A stretch of DNA of 11,412 bases, taken from positions 1-11,412 of the forward strand of contig WGAE01000172.1 in the NCBI GenBank assembly GCA_015489185.1, given 5' to 3'. Position numbers and translations under genes: made by a program. Of this stretch, positions 1 through 8,198 are shown one piece after another (position 1 is the stretch's first letter; each line of letters starts with the position of its first letter). The notes beneath the pieces are model-generated. The model had not been told where the DNA came from, searched no databases, and worked only from the letters and a program-made list of their open reading frames with translations. The stretch comes from Campylobacterales bacterium. GTDB lineage: Bacteria > Campylobacterota > Campylobacteria > Campylobacterales > QNZT01.

Positions 1-3000
1 CTTCCAGATGGGTCGGGAAATATTTTGAGAGATTCGCATCTTTACAGTACGCTTCATAGTAGAGCGGTACACTCAGTGTGCGCGCATCTGTCTGAATCGA
101 TGTGGCGTAGACCCTGCCGTAATAGTACGGAATTGTCATATCACCGCTCTTGTCGAAATCTCCGCCGGTCACACCGTCACTATCTGTGACACTGGTGTTG
201 AAGTCGTTTTTGTGCAGCGTGATCGGATCCTGCGGCTGCGTGCGTTTGCGTTTGAAATTGACAAAAACCGGTACCGAAGAAGCGGTACCGCCTGAGAAGA
301 ATGCCTGCGGTACGGTGAAACCGTTTGGTGCATACTGGATTGTCTGGGTGCCGTCACCGCCGAATATGACCGAACTGTTAAGGTCCGCACGCCCGTTCCA
401 GTCTTCCGGCTCCGTTCCGATCTGAATAGTCAGGTTCAGATCTTTTGCATAACAGCCGGATGTGTAGTTGGTTGCCGTAGCGCCGTTATCCAGAAGCGCA
501 GTCATCGTCAGCGCGAGTCTGCCGCTCATCGAAAGATCGTTTGAGAAGTAGACGTAACCGCCGGTTGGCGCACTCAGCGCGGCGGTTGTTTTGAAACTTG
601 CGGGAACGAATCTGAAAAGTCCGCTGCCCGGTACTTCACACCCCACACGACCCGATGCGTCCGGTGTCTCGGAACTGCTTCCCATAATACAGTCACTCAT
701 ATTCTGATCGGTCAGATTCTGATCACCCTGTGTCCAGATACGATCACGAAAATCGACCTGCACCGCACCGACATTTGGATAGCTGAAATTCGAAAGTGTC
801 GCTTTCCCTCCGCCAAATTGCAACGTGGAAGAGAGTAGATTCGATGTTGTCGAAGGTGTGAGTGCACATCCCGACGGAATCTGCAATGTCGCTGTCAATG
901 AACCGGAGGAAGCATCGACGGTGGAATCGTAGCTTGTCGTATTCGCATCGAAATGCAGATCGTACGGTTTGCCGCCTCTGAGCGGATGGGTTGCGTTGAT
1001 GTCGATTGCGATATGGTGCGGTCTGACGGCAAACGTATCGAGTGCACAGGAGACCCGTGCCAGTCCTCCCTGGTCGATCTCTTTGAAGAGGCACGCTTTA
1101 CACTGATCATAACTTGCCGCAGCACCGATACACTCGGTGGTACAAACCCCTTCGGTACCCGATTTTTGCAACACGTTCGCCAGTGTTGTCAGGTCGGAAC
1201 CGGTTGTATCCCACTGTAATAACTTGCCGTATTTGTCCACCAGATACCTGACACGGAAGAGTGCCTGTTTTGCAGCGTCTGAGAAGGTGAATGTCGTCTG
1301 TTTAACGCGCGTCGTATCAAAAACGACATCCGCACTTTTGCGTGAGGTAAAGGTTTTACAGGTTTGCGACGCGTTGTAGTCGACCAGTTCGAGTTCAACA
1401 ATCCCTTTGTAAGGATCGGGATGGAGATAGCGCGGATCGTGATCGTCAAGTGCGACGACGTCGATCTGAAACGGTTTGTCCGTCACCTGAGTGAAGAGGT
1501 GTGTTTCATTGTTCGGTTTGGAAGGGTCGCCGTTTTCCAATCCGTCGATGACGTTGTCGCCCAGTGCGTTTCGATGCAGCACGTTGAAACCGTTGGTCTG
1601 ATTGATTTTGATGATTGGAAACTGCTGTTGTGTACCGCACGGCGGGAGCATGACCTTTTTGTCGGTCGGTTCAAAACTCGCTTTGTAGAGTGCGACGCTG
1701 CGATTGTCCTCATTTAAATCTTCGATCTTTGCCTTGAAGCGATAAAAAATGTTTTTACCTCCGTAGAGCGTACCCCCTGTCGTACCGTTTGCACCGGAAC
1801 CGGTACGGGTTGTGATCATCGTCTGATTCTGATCCGCCGTCATTACGACGCTTTGTGTATCAAACAGCGTATCGGCTCGATGAAAATTGCTTTCGAGCAG
1901 ACCGGAGCTATCGAGATTGCGGATTTCATAGCTGCTGTTATCCTCTCTGAGAATCGGATCGACGAAGGTATAGAGTTGCAGATGTTCCACATCTTGGATT
2001 TCGGTATTGCGTATTTCGACCTCGATGCCTACCGTATCACCCATGTGCACCTGATCGGGAAGCGGTGCGGAAAAATCTCCGGTTTTGAAACTTTGATGAT
2101 AACAGAGCGGCTGATAGAGGTTGGTCGAGAAGGCAAACATCCCCAGGAAGAAACGGTCTCCTCCGACATCACTCGCGGTACCGTCTCCGGAGCCGATTGT
2201 AATGGTCGTTTCGCGCTGTCCGTTTCGAATGATCCCCGAACCGTTGTTGTCGTCGCCGACATAGAAGGTGTCGATATCGATTCCGGAGGTATTTTGCAGC
2301 GCGGGAGTGCGTGCAAGATTGATCGTCCCGTTTTCGGAGACAGTGCCGTTGACGACATCGTTTGTCGGGTTGGCACCGTTTGTCAAATAGTGTTCGATGC
2401 CGAAAATATCGGTCAGTTTGATATAGTCGTCGAGTGTCTTATCCCCTTCAAATGCGAACATATAGAGTTTTGAGTCGATCGCCCCGTGTGTCGGTGTGAT
2501 AAACCCGGCAACCGTTTGATTCACTTCATCGGGATAGTTTTGTGCCATCTCGTTTGTCGATTTCCAGACCCCCTGAAAACCGTCGAATACGGTAATGTTA
2601 CGCAGATTGCGTGTCGGAATTTTCGCCGTATCCATTACGATGACGACCAGATTCCAACCCGCACTGATATTCTCTCCTTCGCTCGACTGCACATTTGCAA
2701 CCCAATAGGTACCGCTTTTGTGTTTTTGGACATAGTCGGTGACATCCGCCATCCCCTGATAGTCGAAATAGGTGCTGTCGTTGATGAAGTTGAATTTGTC
2801 GATACCAGTGATCAGATTGCCGTCATTGTCGATCGCTTCGGCGTCACGTTCGGCATTGACGCGAATATAGCGCACTTCACTTTCATGACGCAGGTAGACT
2901 GTCGGAGCGTTTGAGATCTTCTCCGTCGCACCGGATTGTGTTTTGTCGATACGCCCCATCCAGTAGAGTCCCGCCCAGATGACATGGTCATCCGGTTTGA

Positions 3001-6000
3001 GTTGGAGGTAAGCGTTGGTCGCGTTCATGAAATAGGTATGCGTGTTATCGAGATTGATCTGTCTTTGTTCGATCAAGTCGTTGACCATAAAACTCGGTTC
3101 GATACAGTGGCCGTTATTGTCCTGTTCACAGATTGACTGATTTCCGATGGAGAGAATGTCTCCGTAAATATTCGTATCCTGTTCACCCTGGATCGGTACC
3201 CGGCTAAAAGGGCGAATATGGTTGCCGTTCATATCTGTATCGAGGATATGTGTCGTCTCCTGGACGAGATTGTTCGACGGGTCGAGATCGTCGAGATATT
3301 CGGATGAAAGCTCTGCGGTAATATTCAGATCGCATGCGACGGACGGCGCCTGCGCCGTGATGACCAGATGCACCGTCTCTTTGGGCGCGATCGCGTCATT
3401 CATCAGACATTGCAACTGTTTGCCGTTTTGTGTACAGCGCCATCGTGTATCGTTCGCGTAGGCATTGAGCAGATAGTTTGCTTCCGATGTGGTATTGACA
3501 TCAATCTGAATCGCCTCCACCGACTTTTCAGGGTGGGTATTGACAACCGTAAAGTCGTAGGTATAGAGTCCTTCATGTTCGACAGGATCGGGATCGTCAC
3601 TGACTGAAAGCGTTAAATCCGCAGGGACGATCTCCTTGACTTCGGTCATAATGGTACGATTGATATCGGCAACACTCTCTTTTGCGGCAGCGGAGAGCGT
3701 CGTAATGCGCTGACCCGGAAGATCGGAAACCACCTCGATCGCGATTTGCGAAGAGGTTGCGTGCGGCGGAAGTACGCCCAGCGTACAGGTAATCACCTTG
3801 GTACCGCTGCAGTTCCAGTCGTTTGCACTGATCTGCTGCAGGGTTTCATTCGCATCGAGTCTGATCATCACGTTGAGATCGGTTGCGTTGATGTCACTTG
3901 CTTCGGTATCGGCGAGATTTTGCACACTGATCAGATAACGATAGGCTTCACGCATTTTAACCGGATTTTTATCCGTCTGTGCCTGAGTAAAGGCCAGATG
4001 CGCCTCTTTGGCTTTGACATATGTTGTCGCGGTTTCGTTTTGGTCTTGTCCGTAGACACTGCTCTTCATGAAGACCGTATTGTAGAGAGTTGTCGCATAC
4101 CCCGGTGCCTTGACATAGAGATCGATCGTATGCTCACCGGGACTAAAAGCGGAACCGTTGTAATCACATGAGAATTTTTTTGCATCCGCATCGAAACGAC
4201 AATTCCAGCTGTCGGGACTCTCATATCGTACATATGAGACATCTTCGGGAAGCGGGTCATCCAGTGTGACGCTTGTTATATCCCGACCGCTGTTGTTCGT
4301 TAGAAAGATGCGATAGCGATAAGTATCGTTTGCAAAGACACTTGTCGGATCGGATATGACCTGTAAATTAACGGCACGGCTGTCGGGGACAAGTGTTACA
4401 TCCGCGGTTGCATTGACACCTGTCTGCTCCCGATCCGATTTGACCGTTACACTGTTTGTGACGTTGTTTTCCGTATTGATCTTGTCGGGTGCCTGTGCGG
4501 TGATTTTGACCGTTTCTGTCGCTCCGGAGGCGAGTTCGGGCAAAAGGCAGGCGACATCGTTGTCACTTTGGAGACAGTGAAACACTCCTTCATCAACCGA
4601 TACCACTGTGAGAGGAGAGGGGACCGCGTCGGTGATTGTTACATTGTTCTCAGACGCCATTCCATCGTTTGTGACACTGATGGTGTAGATGGTCGTTTCG
4701 TTTTTGAGCAGTTGTGTCCGTGATGCGGTTTTGGTCACAGACAAAGCAGAGGGGGGCGGCGTGATCGTAATATCGGCATGTCCGTTTGCTGTGGTGGTTT
4801 CATTGAGTTGTCCCTCCACGTAGACCTCTCCGGTTACGTTCGCTTCGTTTCTGACGGTTGTCTCGCTTGTTACAATCGGTGCGACGACACTGATCGTCAG
4901 ATGTTCCGTCGCACCGGCATCGAGTGTTGCCAGCCGACAATCGATATGATTTCCGGAAGAGGCGGAGCAGTCGAAATTTCCGCCGTTGACCGAAAAGTTT
5001 GTGAAGATGGCAGGCAGATCGTCGACGATTCGTACGTTTCGCTGCGGCAGATTCCCCGTATTGGACGCAAAAAGTGTGTAGATAAAGGTATTGCCGCTTT
5101 CAACACGGCTTGTGTTGACCATCTTTGTGATCGCAATAGCGTAAGTAACCTTCGATACCGTGACGGTTGCGGTATCGGTGCCGCTGACTCCGCCTGCGTC
5201 GCTGTCGGCATTGACGACGGCGGTATTGTCGATCGAAATATCTTCGGTTGTATAGGGTGCACGCACTTTGATCTTCAGACTATCGGCACCGCCGCCCGGC
5301 GCAATATCACCGGAATAGCTACACTGCAGATCGTGTCCCGAAACGCTACAGTTCCAGGTGGCGGGAACGGCGTCGTTCCAGTCGGCGGGAATCTCCAGTC
5401 TGCTATCGAACGTATCCGTGACCGTTGCGTTACGCAACGTTTCGGTACCGTTGTTGGTAATGCTGAAAGTATAGTAAAAAGTTTGTGTCGATGTCACCGT
5501 TCCCGGTGCGCTTTTATCGATCGAAACCGAAGGGGAGGGCGGCAAAATTTGTATCGTCGCACTTGCGGAACTATCGGGTGCCGTATCGGCGGAAGCGGTC
5601 GCCGTGTTGGTTACGGAAGAGGCGACGCTGTTTGCCTCCGCATGTACGCGAAGCGATGCCGAATAGCCCGGATCAAGTGTCGTTCCAAGGCTACATGAAA
5701 CGTGACCGGATGCGGTATCGGAGGCGGAACAGTCCCATCCCGTCGCATCACTGATATCCGTCAGTGTCAGCTCGGAGGGGAGGGGATCATCCAGTGTCAC
5801 GTTCGAAAGGGGCATATTACCGCTGTTTTGTACCTGAATATCGAAGTAGGTCGTATGTCCTTTGACGACACTGTTGGAAGCGGCAGTTTTGGTGACCGTC
5901 ATTTCATACTTTTTGGGTACGATATCGACCAGAGCGTTGTCGGTTGCACTGAGCGTTCCCAGCGGTGACGATGCGGAAGCGGTAGCACTGTTATCACTGC

Positions 6001-7156
6001 CTGTGCTTCCCGTTGCCCGCACACGAATCCGTATTGTCGCCGTTTGACCTTTGGCAAGTGCATCGCTACTGCAACTGACATTTTGTCCGGAATAGCTACA
6101 ATGAAGCAGGGAAGTATCGTAATCGAGCCCTTCGATGGTATAAGCGTCGGGAACGGTATCGTCGAGCGTCAGACTACTCAGGTTGAGTGTCCCGTCGTTG
6201 GTCACCTGCAGACGATAATCGAAGCTCTGCCCCTGAATCACACTTGATACAGCAGTCGTTTCGCCGGGTTTGGTCGCATCTTTGGTCAAAGTCAGGTGCG
6301 GATGCTGCGCGGTAATGATGACGGATCGGGTATTGGTTTTGGTTACCGAAGTACCGTCAGGATAGCCAATTTGCGCCTCGGCTACATTTGTCAATGTTTT
6401 ATCCGCGGCAAGATAGTCGGAGTGATAACGTATATCAAACGTTTTCTCTTCTCCGGTCGCCAAGGTACCGTCGTCGAGCGTACACTCCAGACGATCGGTC
6501 GCACGGGTACAACTCCATCCGGCACCGTTTTCGACACCGACGTACGTCAGCGTGTCGGGATAGTCCGGTATTGTAACCAGTACTGACGAGGTCGACGATA
6601 CACCGTAATTTTTGACATGGACGGTAAAGAGCAGATCATCTCCCGAAGGAACGGTATCGGGATGGGTACGCCAGAGACGTGTATCTTTTTGCACAGGATC
6701 GGCGCTGAAGCTGTTGGAGAGTTGAAAATAGCCTTTCGCGAGTGTCTGATCACTGTCGTCGAGTTTGACTTCGTTGTAAACACGCAAATAGTAGGTACCG
6801 GCTGTCAGATGTCGTTGGAGTGTAAAGTAGCGCGGTGTCGCTGATGTTTGCGTATCGGTCTGGAGGAGAGCACAGTCACTGTCGAGCAGTTCCGCGTAGG
6901 TATTGACCTTGTCGTCGGGATGGGTTGCGTCGGTTGCCGAGTCGAATCGCAACGTCCCGTTTTGATCGAGTACGATTTTATAAAAAAGTGCCTGACCGGA
7001 ATCTGCAACCCCTTCGAGATAGGGATACTCGATATACTGCCCCTGTACCGTTTGGTCAAGATTCAGTGTCGCCGTAGGAGTGCTGCAGCTATCCGCGGCA
7101 TGGAGAAAAGTCAGAGAAAAGAGAAGCGGCAGCAGAAAACGCACTAACGCAAACAT
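1..7156 (-). CDS. Giant secreted DUF11-repeat surface protein (3' end beyond the window)
   Basis: One reading frame runs from an ATG at 7156 to the left edge without a stop, at least 2,385 codons; the C-terminus is missing. The start has a good ribosome-binding site (AAGGA, 6 nt upstream) and lies 3 nt after the previous stop, so the genes are probably translationally coupled. Residues 1-20 are a Sec signal peptide (cleavage near LHA|AD, no lipobox). Residues 24-140 resemble a PPC beta-sandwich (ending in GTYYLRVYNE). About 150-1305 are nine DUF11-like Ig-fold repeats. About 1314-1680 resemble the DUF3344-type domain linked to DUF11 proteins (GDILSIGN, WAGLYWMGR, NITVFDGF, FAFEGD, GDRFFLGMFAFST). 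From about 1895 on the sequence recalls DUF6701/MshQ (KPFQIDVVALDD, FRFVPASF near 2180, YYYGRV followed by LSVPLYYEAYCKD near 2345). A Cys cluster lies at 2005-2022. A cell-surface or appendage-linked adhesin is inferred; no enzyme motif was seen. The frame is certain, the domain names less so. Confidence 0.93.
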   Translation of the reverse strand, partial: MFALVRFLLPLLFSLTFLHAADSCSTPTATLNLDQTVQGQYIEYPYLEGVADSGQALFYKIVLDQNGTLRFDSATDATHPDDKVNTYAELLDSDCALLQTDTQTSATPRYFTLQRHLTAGTYYLRVYNEVKLDDSDQTLAKGYFQLSNSFSADPVQKDTRLWRTHPDTVPSGDDLLFTVHVKNYGVSSTSSVLVTIPDYPDTLTYVGVENGAGWSCTRATDRLECTLDDGTLATGEEKTFDIRYHSDYLAADKTLTNVAEAQIGYPDGTSVTKTNTRSVIITAQHPHLTLTKDATKPGETTAVSSVIQGQSFDYRLQVTNDGTLNLSSLTLDDTVPDAYTIEGLDYDTSLLHCSYSGQNVSCSSDALAKGQTATIRIRVRATGSTGSDNSATASASSPLGTLSATDNALVDIVPKKYEMTVTKTAASNSVVKGHTTYFDIQVQNSGNMPLSNVTLDDPLPSELTLTDISDATGWDCSASDTASGHVSCSLGTTLDPGYSASLRVHAEANSVASSVTNTATASADTAPDSSASATIQILPPSPSVSIDKSAPGTVTSTQTFYYTFSITNNGTETLRNATVTDTFDSRLEIPADWNDAVPATWNCSVSGHDLQCSYSGDIAPGGGADSLKIKVRAPYTTEDISIDNTAVVNADSDAGGVSGTDTATVTVSKVTYAIAITKMVNTSRVESGNTFIYTLFASNTGNLPQRNVRIVDDLPAIFTNFSVNGGNFDCSASSGNHIDCRLATLDAGATEHLTISVVAPIVTSETTVRNEANVTGEVYVEGQLNETTTANGHADITITPPPSALSVTKTASRTQLLKNETTIYTISVTNDGMASENNVTITDAVPSPLTVVSVDEGVFHCLQSDNDVACLLPELASGATETVKITAQAPDKINTENNVTNSVTVKSDREQTGVNATADVTLVPDSRAVNLQVISDPTSVFANDTYRYRIFLTNNSGRDITSVTLDDPLPEDVSYVRYESPDSWNCRFDADAKKFSCDYNGSAFSPGEHTIDLYVKAPGYATTLYNTVFMKSSVYGQDQNETATTYVKAKEAHLAFTQAQTDKNPVKMREAYRYLISVQNLADTEASDINATDLNVMIRLDANETLQQISANDWNCSGTKVITCTLGVLPPHATSSQIAIEVVSDLPGQRITTLSAAAKESVADINRTIMTEVKEIVPADLTLSVSDDPDPVEHEGLYTYDFTVVNTHPEKSVEAIQIDVNTTSEANYLLNAYANDTRWRCTQNGKQLQCLMNDAIAPKETVHLVITAQAPSVACDLNITAELSSEYLDDLDPSNNLVQETTHILDTDMNGNHIRPFSRVPIQGEQDTNIYGDILSIGNQSICEQDNNGHCIEPSFMVNDLIEQRQINLDNTHTYFMNATNAYLQLKPDDHVIWAGLYWMGRIDKTQSGATEKISNAPTVYLRHESEVRYIRVNAERDAEAIDNDGNLITGIDKFNFINDSTYFDYQGMADVTDYVQKHKSGTYWVANVQSSEGENISAGWNLVVIVMDTAKIPTRNLRNITVFDGFQGVWKSTNEMAQNYPDEVNQTVAGFITPTHGAIDSKLYMFAFEGDKTLDDYIKLTDIFGIEHYLTNGANPTNDVVNGTVSENGTINLARTPALQNTSGIDIDTFYVGDDNNGSGIIRNGQRETTITIGSGDGTASDVGGDRFFLGMFAFSTNLYQPLCYHQSFKTGDFSAPLPDQVHMGDTVGIEVEIRNTEIQDVEHLQLYTFVDPILREDNSSYEIRNLDSSGLLESNFHRADTLFDTQSVVMTADQNQTMITTRTGSGANGTTGGTLYGGKNIFYRFKAKIEDLNEDNRSVALYKASFEPTDKKVMLPPCGTQQQFPIIKINQTNGFNVLHRNALGDNVIDGLENGDPSKPNNETHLFTQVTDKPFQIDVVALDDHDPRYLHPDPYKGIVELELVDYNASQTCKTFTSRKSADVVFDTTRVKQTTFTFSDAAKQALFRVRYLVDKYGKLLQWDTTGSDLTTLANVLQKSGTEGVCTTECIGAAASYDQCKACLFKEIDQGGLARVSCALDTFAVRPHHIAIDINATHPLRGGKPYDLHFDANTTSYDSTVDASSGSLTATLQIPSGCALTPSTTSNLLSSTLQFGGGKATLSNFSYPNVGAVQVDFRDRIWTQGDQNLTDQNMSDCIMGSSSETPDASGRVGCEVPGSGLFRFVPASFKTTAALSAPTGGYVYFSNDLSMSGRLALTMTALLDNGATATNYTSGCYAKDLNLTIQIGTEPEDWNGRADLNSSVIFGGDGTQTIQYAPNGFTVPQAFFSGGTASSVPVFVNFKRKRTQPQDPITLHKNDFNTSVTDSDGVTGGDFDKSGDMTIPYYYGRVYATSIQTDARTLSVPLYYEAYCKDANLSKYFPTHLE
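3230..6710 (-). repeat. Nine tandem DUF11-like Ig-fold repeats within the giant gene
   Basis: Reading right to left, repeats of roughly 120-130 residues begin near 6707, 6297, 5913, 5540, 5140, 4750, 4376, 4003 and 3625. Each has the same pattern: an opening strand such as LTLTKDATKPGE or ALSVTKTASRT, then Y-x-I/L-x-V-x-N-x-G, then a D-x-x-P turn, an aromatic-x-Cys, a second Cys 7-11 residues later, a Pro/Gly turn and a strand such as ETVKITAQAP. This is the usual DUF11 pattern, a stalk-forming Ig-like fold in bacterial surface proteins. The repeats are divergent at both protein and DNA level, so they are old and not a recent amplification. Repeats 7 to 9 are the least typical. Boundaries are approximate, read by eye. 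A shorter DUF11-like segment (MGDTVGIEVEIRNTEIQDVE) follows near 2070-1915, outside the tandem block. Confidence 0.8.
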
Positions 7157-7159
7157 GCG

Positions 7160-7636
7160 CTATCCTTTCAGCCATGTCGGATTGATCGGTACCAGTTTGA
7201 CGACGATCGTACCGTCCTCTTTTTGATGACGGAAAGTTTTAAATGCGCCGCTTAAACGACCCTTGTCGGCATCGATGCTGAAATAGGTTTTGCCGTCTTC
7301 GGGAATCTGTAAAATATATTTGACAATATGCGATCCTTTTTTCTGCACATCCAGGACCGTATCGAGCTGCTTTTGGAGTGCGTGTCGTGTACGTTCGATC
7401 GATTGTCTGTCAAGAGTCAGGTTGAGTTTCAATGCGCTATTTGTCCTGAGGCGATAGAGCGCATCGAGCGACGAAACCTTCACTATTTCAGGCTTTTTCA
7501 CCTCTTTCTTCGGAAAATGGAGCAACGACGCAACCGGCGGAATATAATTTTTCGTTTGCAAAAAAAGCAGTGTGGTCAATACAGCAAGCAGTACAAAAAG
7601 CGACGCGACGATTTTAGAAAGTTTTTCGACTGACAT
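7160..7636 (-). CDS. Single-pass membrane protein of unknown function, 158 aa
   Basis: I do not recognise this family. The product has a short basic N-terminus (MSVEKLSK), one hydrophobic segment at about residues 9-26, and a soluble, probably periplasmic domain of about 130 residues. That domain begins with a Lys/Pro-rich linker (FPKKEVKKPEIVKV) and contains an amphipathic helix (RQSIERTRHALQKQLDTVLD) followed by a beta-rich end. It contains no cysteine. The ATG at 7636 is preferred because AAGGGG lies 7 nt upstream; an in-frame GTG at 7657 would add 7 residues but would place that site inside the coding sequence. It sits 62 nt after the thioredoxin-fold gene and 3 nt before the giant gene. 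That position suggests a role in export, anchoring or assembly of the giant protein, which is inference from context only. Confidence 0.85.
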   Translation of the reverse strand: MSVEKLSKIVASLFVLLAVLTTLLFLQTKNYIPPVASLLHFPKKEVKKPEIVKVSSLDALYRLRTNSALKLNLTLDRQSIERTRHALQKQLDTVLDVQKKGSHIVKYILQIPEDGKTYFSIDADKGRLSGAFKTFRHQKEDGTIVVKLVPINPTWLKG

Positions 7637-7645
7637 CAGGATTCC

Positions 7646-7690
7646 CCTTTTCGACACAATATTCTTAGAAACAAATATCGTCCGAAAAGG
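7646..7690 (-). promoter_or_regulatory. Inverted repeat overlapping the ribosome-binding site of the 158-aa gene
   Basis: On the minus strand CCTTTTCG (7690-7683) is followed 29 nt later by its perfect complement CGAAAAGG (7653-7646). Inside the loop ATATT (7678-7674) can pair with AATAT (7663-7659), giving a two-stem hairpin with an internal bulge. The 3' arm contains AAAAGG, the first part of the AAAAGGGGA ribosome-binding site of the gene starting at 7636. Folding could therefore lower translation of that gene relative to its neighbours. There is no T-run after the stem, so it is not an intrinsic terminator. It could also be a protein-binding palindrome. Pairing is seen in the sequence; function is inferred. 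Confidence 0.4.
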
Positions 7691-7698
7691 TAAAAACT

Positions 7699-8067
7699 TT
7701 AATCCTTTTTGGTCTCCAGTTCATAGAGTTCGGTCAGATAGTCAAGGAAACGATCGGGTTCCATATAGCCCGGCAGTTCATCTACCAGTTTTTTCCCGTC
7801 CGTCGAGAGCACATAGGTAGTCGGATAGAAGCGCGGCTGAATAAAGGGGGGCAGATCGGTATCACCGCGAAAGCGGCTCTCGATCGTATACATTTTCGAT
7901 AATTTTTGCGTAATCTTCGGATTCTCAAAAACCTCTTTGTTCATTTTGTGACACCAGGGGCAGTGGTGCATCTGCATATAGAGAATCTTCAGTTTCGGCT
8001 GCGAGGCGCCAAAGAGCGAAACCGTTATCAAAATAAGTAAAATTGCCGATATGGTTTTGTGCGTCAT
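7699..8067 (-). CDS. Secreted thioredoxin-fold protein with CPWC motif, 122 aa
   Basis: This is a small periplasmic thiol-disulfide oxidoreductase of the thioredoxin-like superfamily. Residues 1-21 are a signal peptide with a hydrophobic core ILLILITVSLFGA. The active-site motif HHCPWCHKMN places the two cysteines at 36 and 39. The expected cis-proline is in RFYPTTYVL (Pro82), followed by the beta-hairpin STDGKKLVDELPGY and a C-terminal helix. At 122 residues it is a minimal fold, similar in style to SoxW-like and thioredoxin_2-type secreted proteins. The ATG at 8067 has AGGA 8 nt upstream. It is the first gene of the operon that ends in the cysteine-rich giant protein. It may form, isomerise or reduce disulfides in that protein; the direction of electron flow cannot be read from the sequence. 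A general redox role is the alternative. Confidence 0.88.
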   Translation of the reverse strand: MTHKTISAILLILITVSLFGASQPKLKILYMQMHHCPWCHKMNKEVFENPKITQKLSKMYTIESRFRGDTDLPPFIQPRFYPTTYVLSTDGKKLVDELPGYMEPDRFLDYLTELYELETKKD

Positions 8068-8119
8068 CTGCCTCTTCCTGCATCCGAATCCGGGTGATTG
8101 TCATTGTCAAAGGGATAAC

Positions 8120-8125
8120 ATTATA
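8120..8125 (-). promoter_or_regulatory. -10 box (TATAAT) for the minus-strand operon
   Basis: The minus strand reads GAGTATAATG here, a perfect sigma-70 -10 hexamer located 52 nt upstream of the thioredoxin-fold start, giving an estimated 5' leader of about 45 nt. No convincing -35 box lies 16-18 nt upstream, which is usual for Campylobacterota promoters. The leader contains a tandem GACAAT-type repeat (GACAATGACAAT, near 8109-8098) of unknown meaning. Confidence 0.55.
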
Positions 8126-8135
8126 CTCAAATAGC

Positions 8136-8162
8136 TTGAATTTTCCCGACTTATGATACAAT
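8136..8162 (+). promoter_or_regulatory. Candidate promoter for the antiporter operon
   Basis: TTGAAT (8136-8141) and TACAAT (8157-8162) are separated by 15 nt; an overlapping TATGAT (8152-8157) is an alternative -10 box. A start near 8169 would leave a leader of about 30 nt before the GTG at 8199. The spacing is short and the region is AT-rich, so this is a weak call. It lies back to back with the minus-strand -10 box, so the 131 bp between the two operons probably holds both promoters and any shared operator. Confidence 0.35.
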
Positions 8163-8198
8163 AGACGCAATATTATAGATTTTTTTGATGGAGAAATC

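Noticed and set aside
4778..5698. 306-codon plus-strand open frame (and the 206-codon frame at 1853-2473)
   Set aside because: Both lie exactly in codon register antisense to the giant gene, have no ribosome-binding site, and translate to Cys/Arg-rich low-quality sequence. The minus frame has clear signal peptide and repeat structure across the same bases.
3230..6710. Recent tandem duplication or phase-variable repeats in the giant gene
   Set aside because: The nine repeats match only at the level of protein pattern. I saw no long identical DNA repeat units and no homopolymer or short tandem tract long enough to suggest slippage.
1..7156. Frameshift or stop within the giant frame
   Set aside because: Codons were read in frame through most of 2-7156 and translate coherently through all domains with no TAA, TAG or TGA seen, so there is no sign of a pseudogene inside the window.
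7637..7657. GTG start at 7657 for the 158-aa protein (165 aa)
   Set aside because: The ATG at 7636 has AAGGGG 7 nt upstream, whereas the GTG has no good site and would translate through that purine tract.
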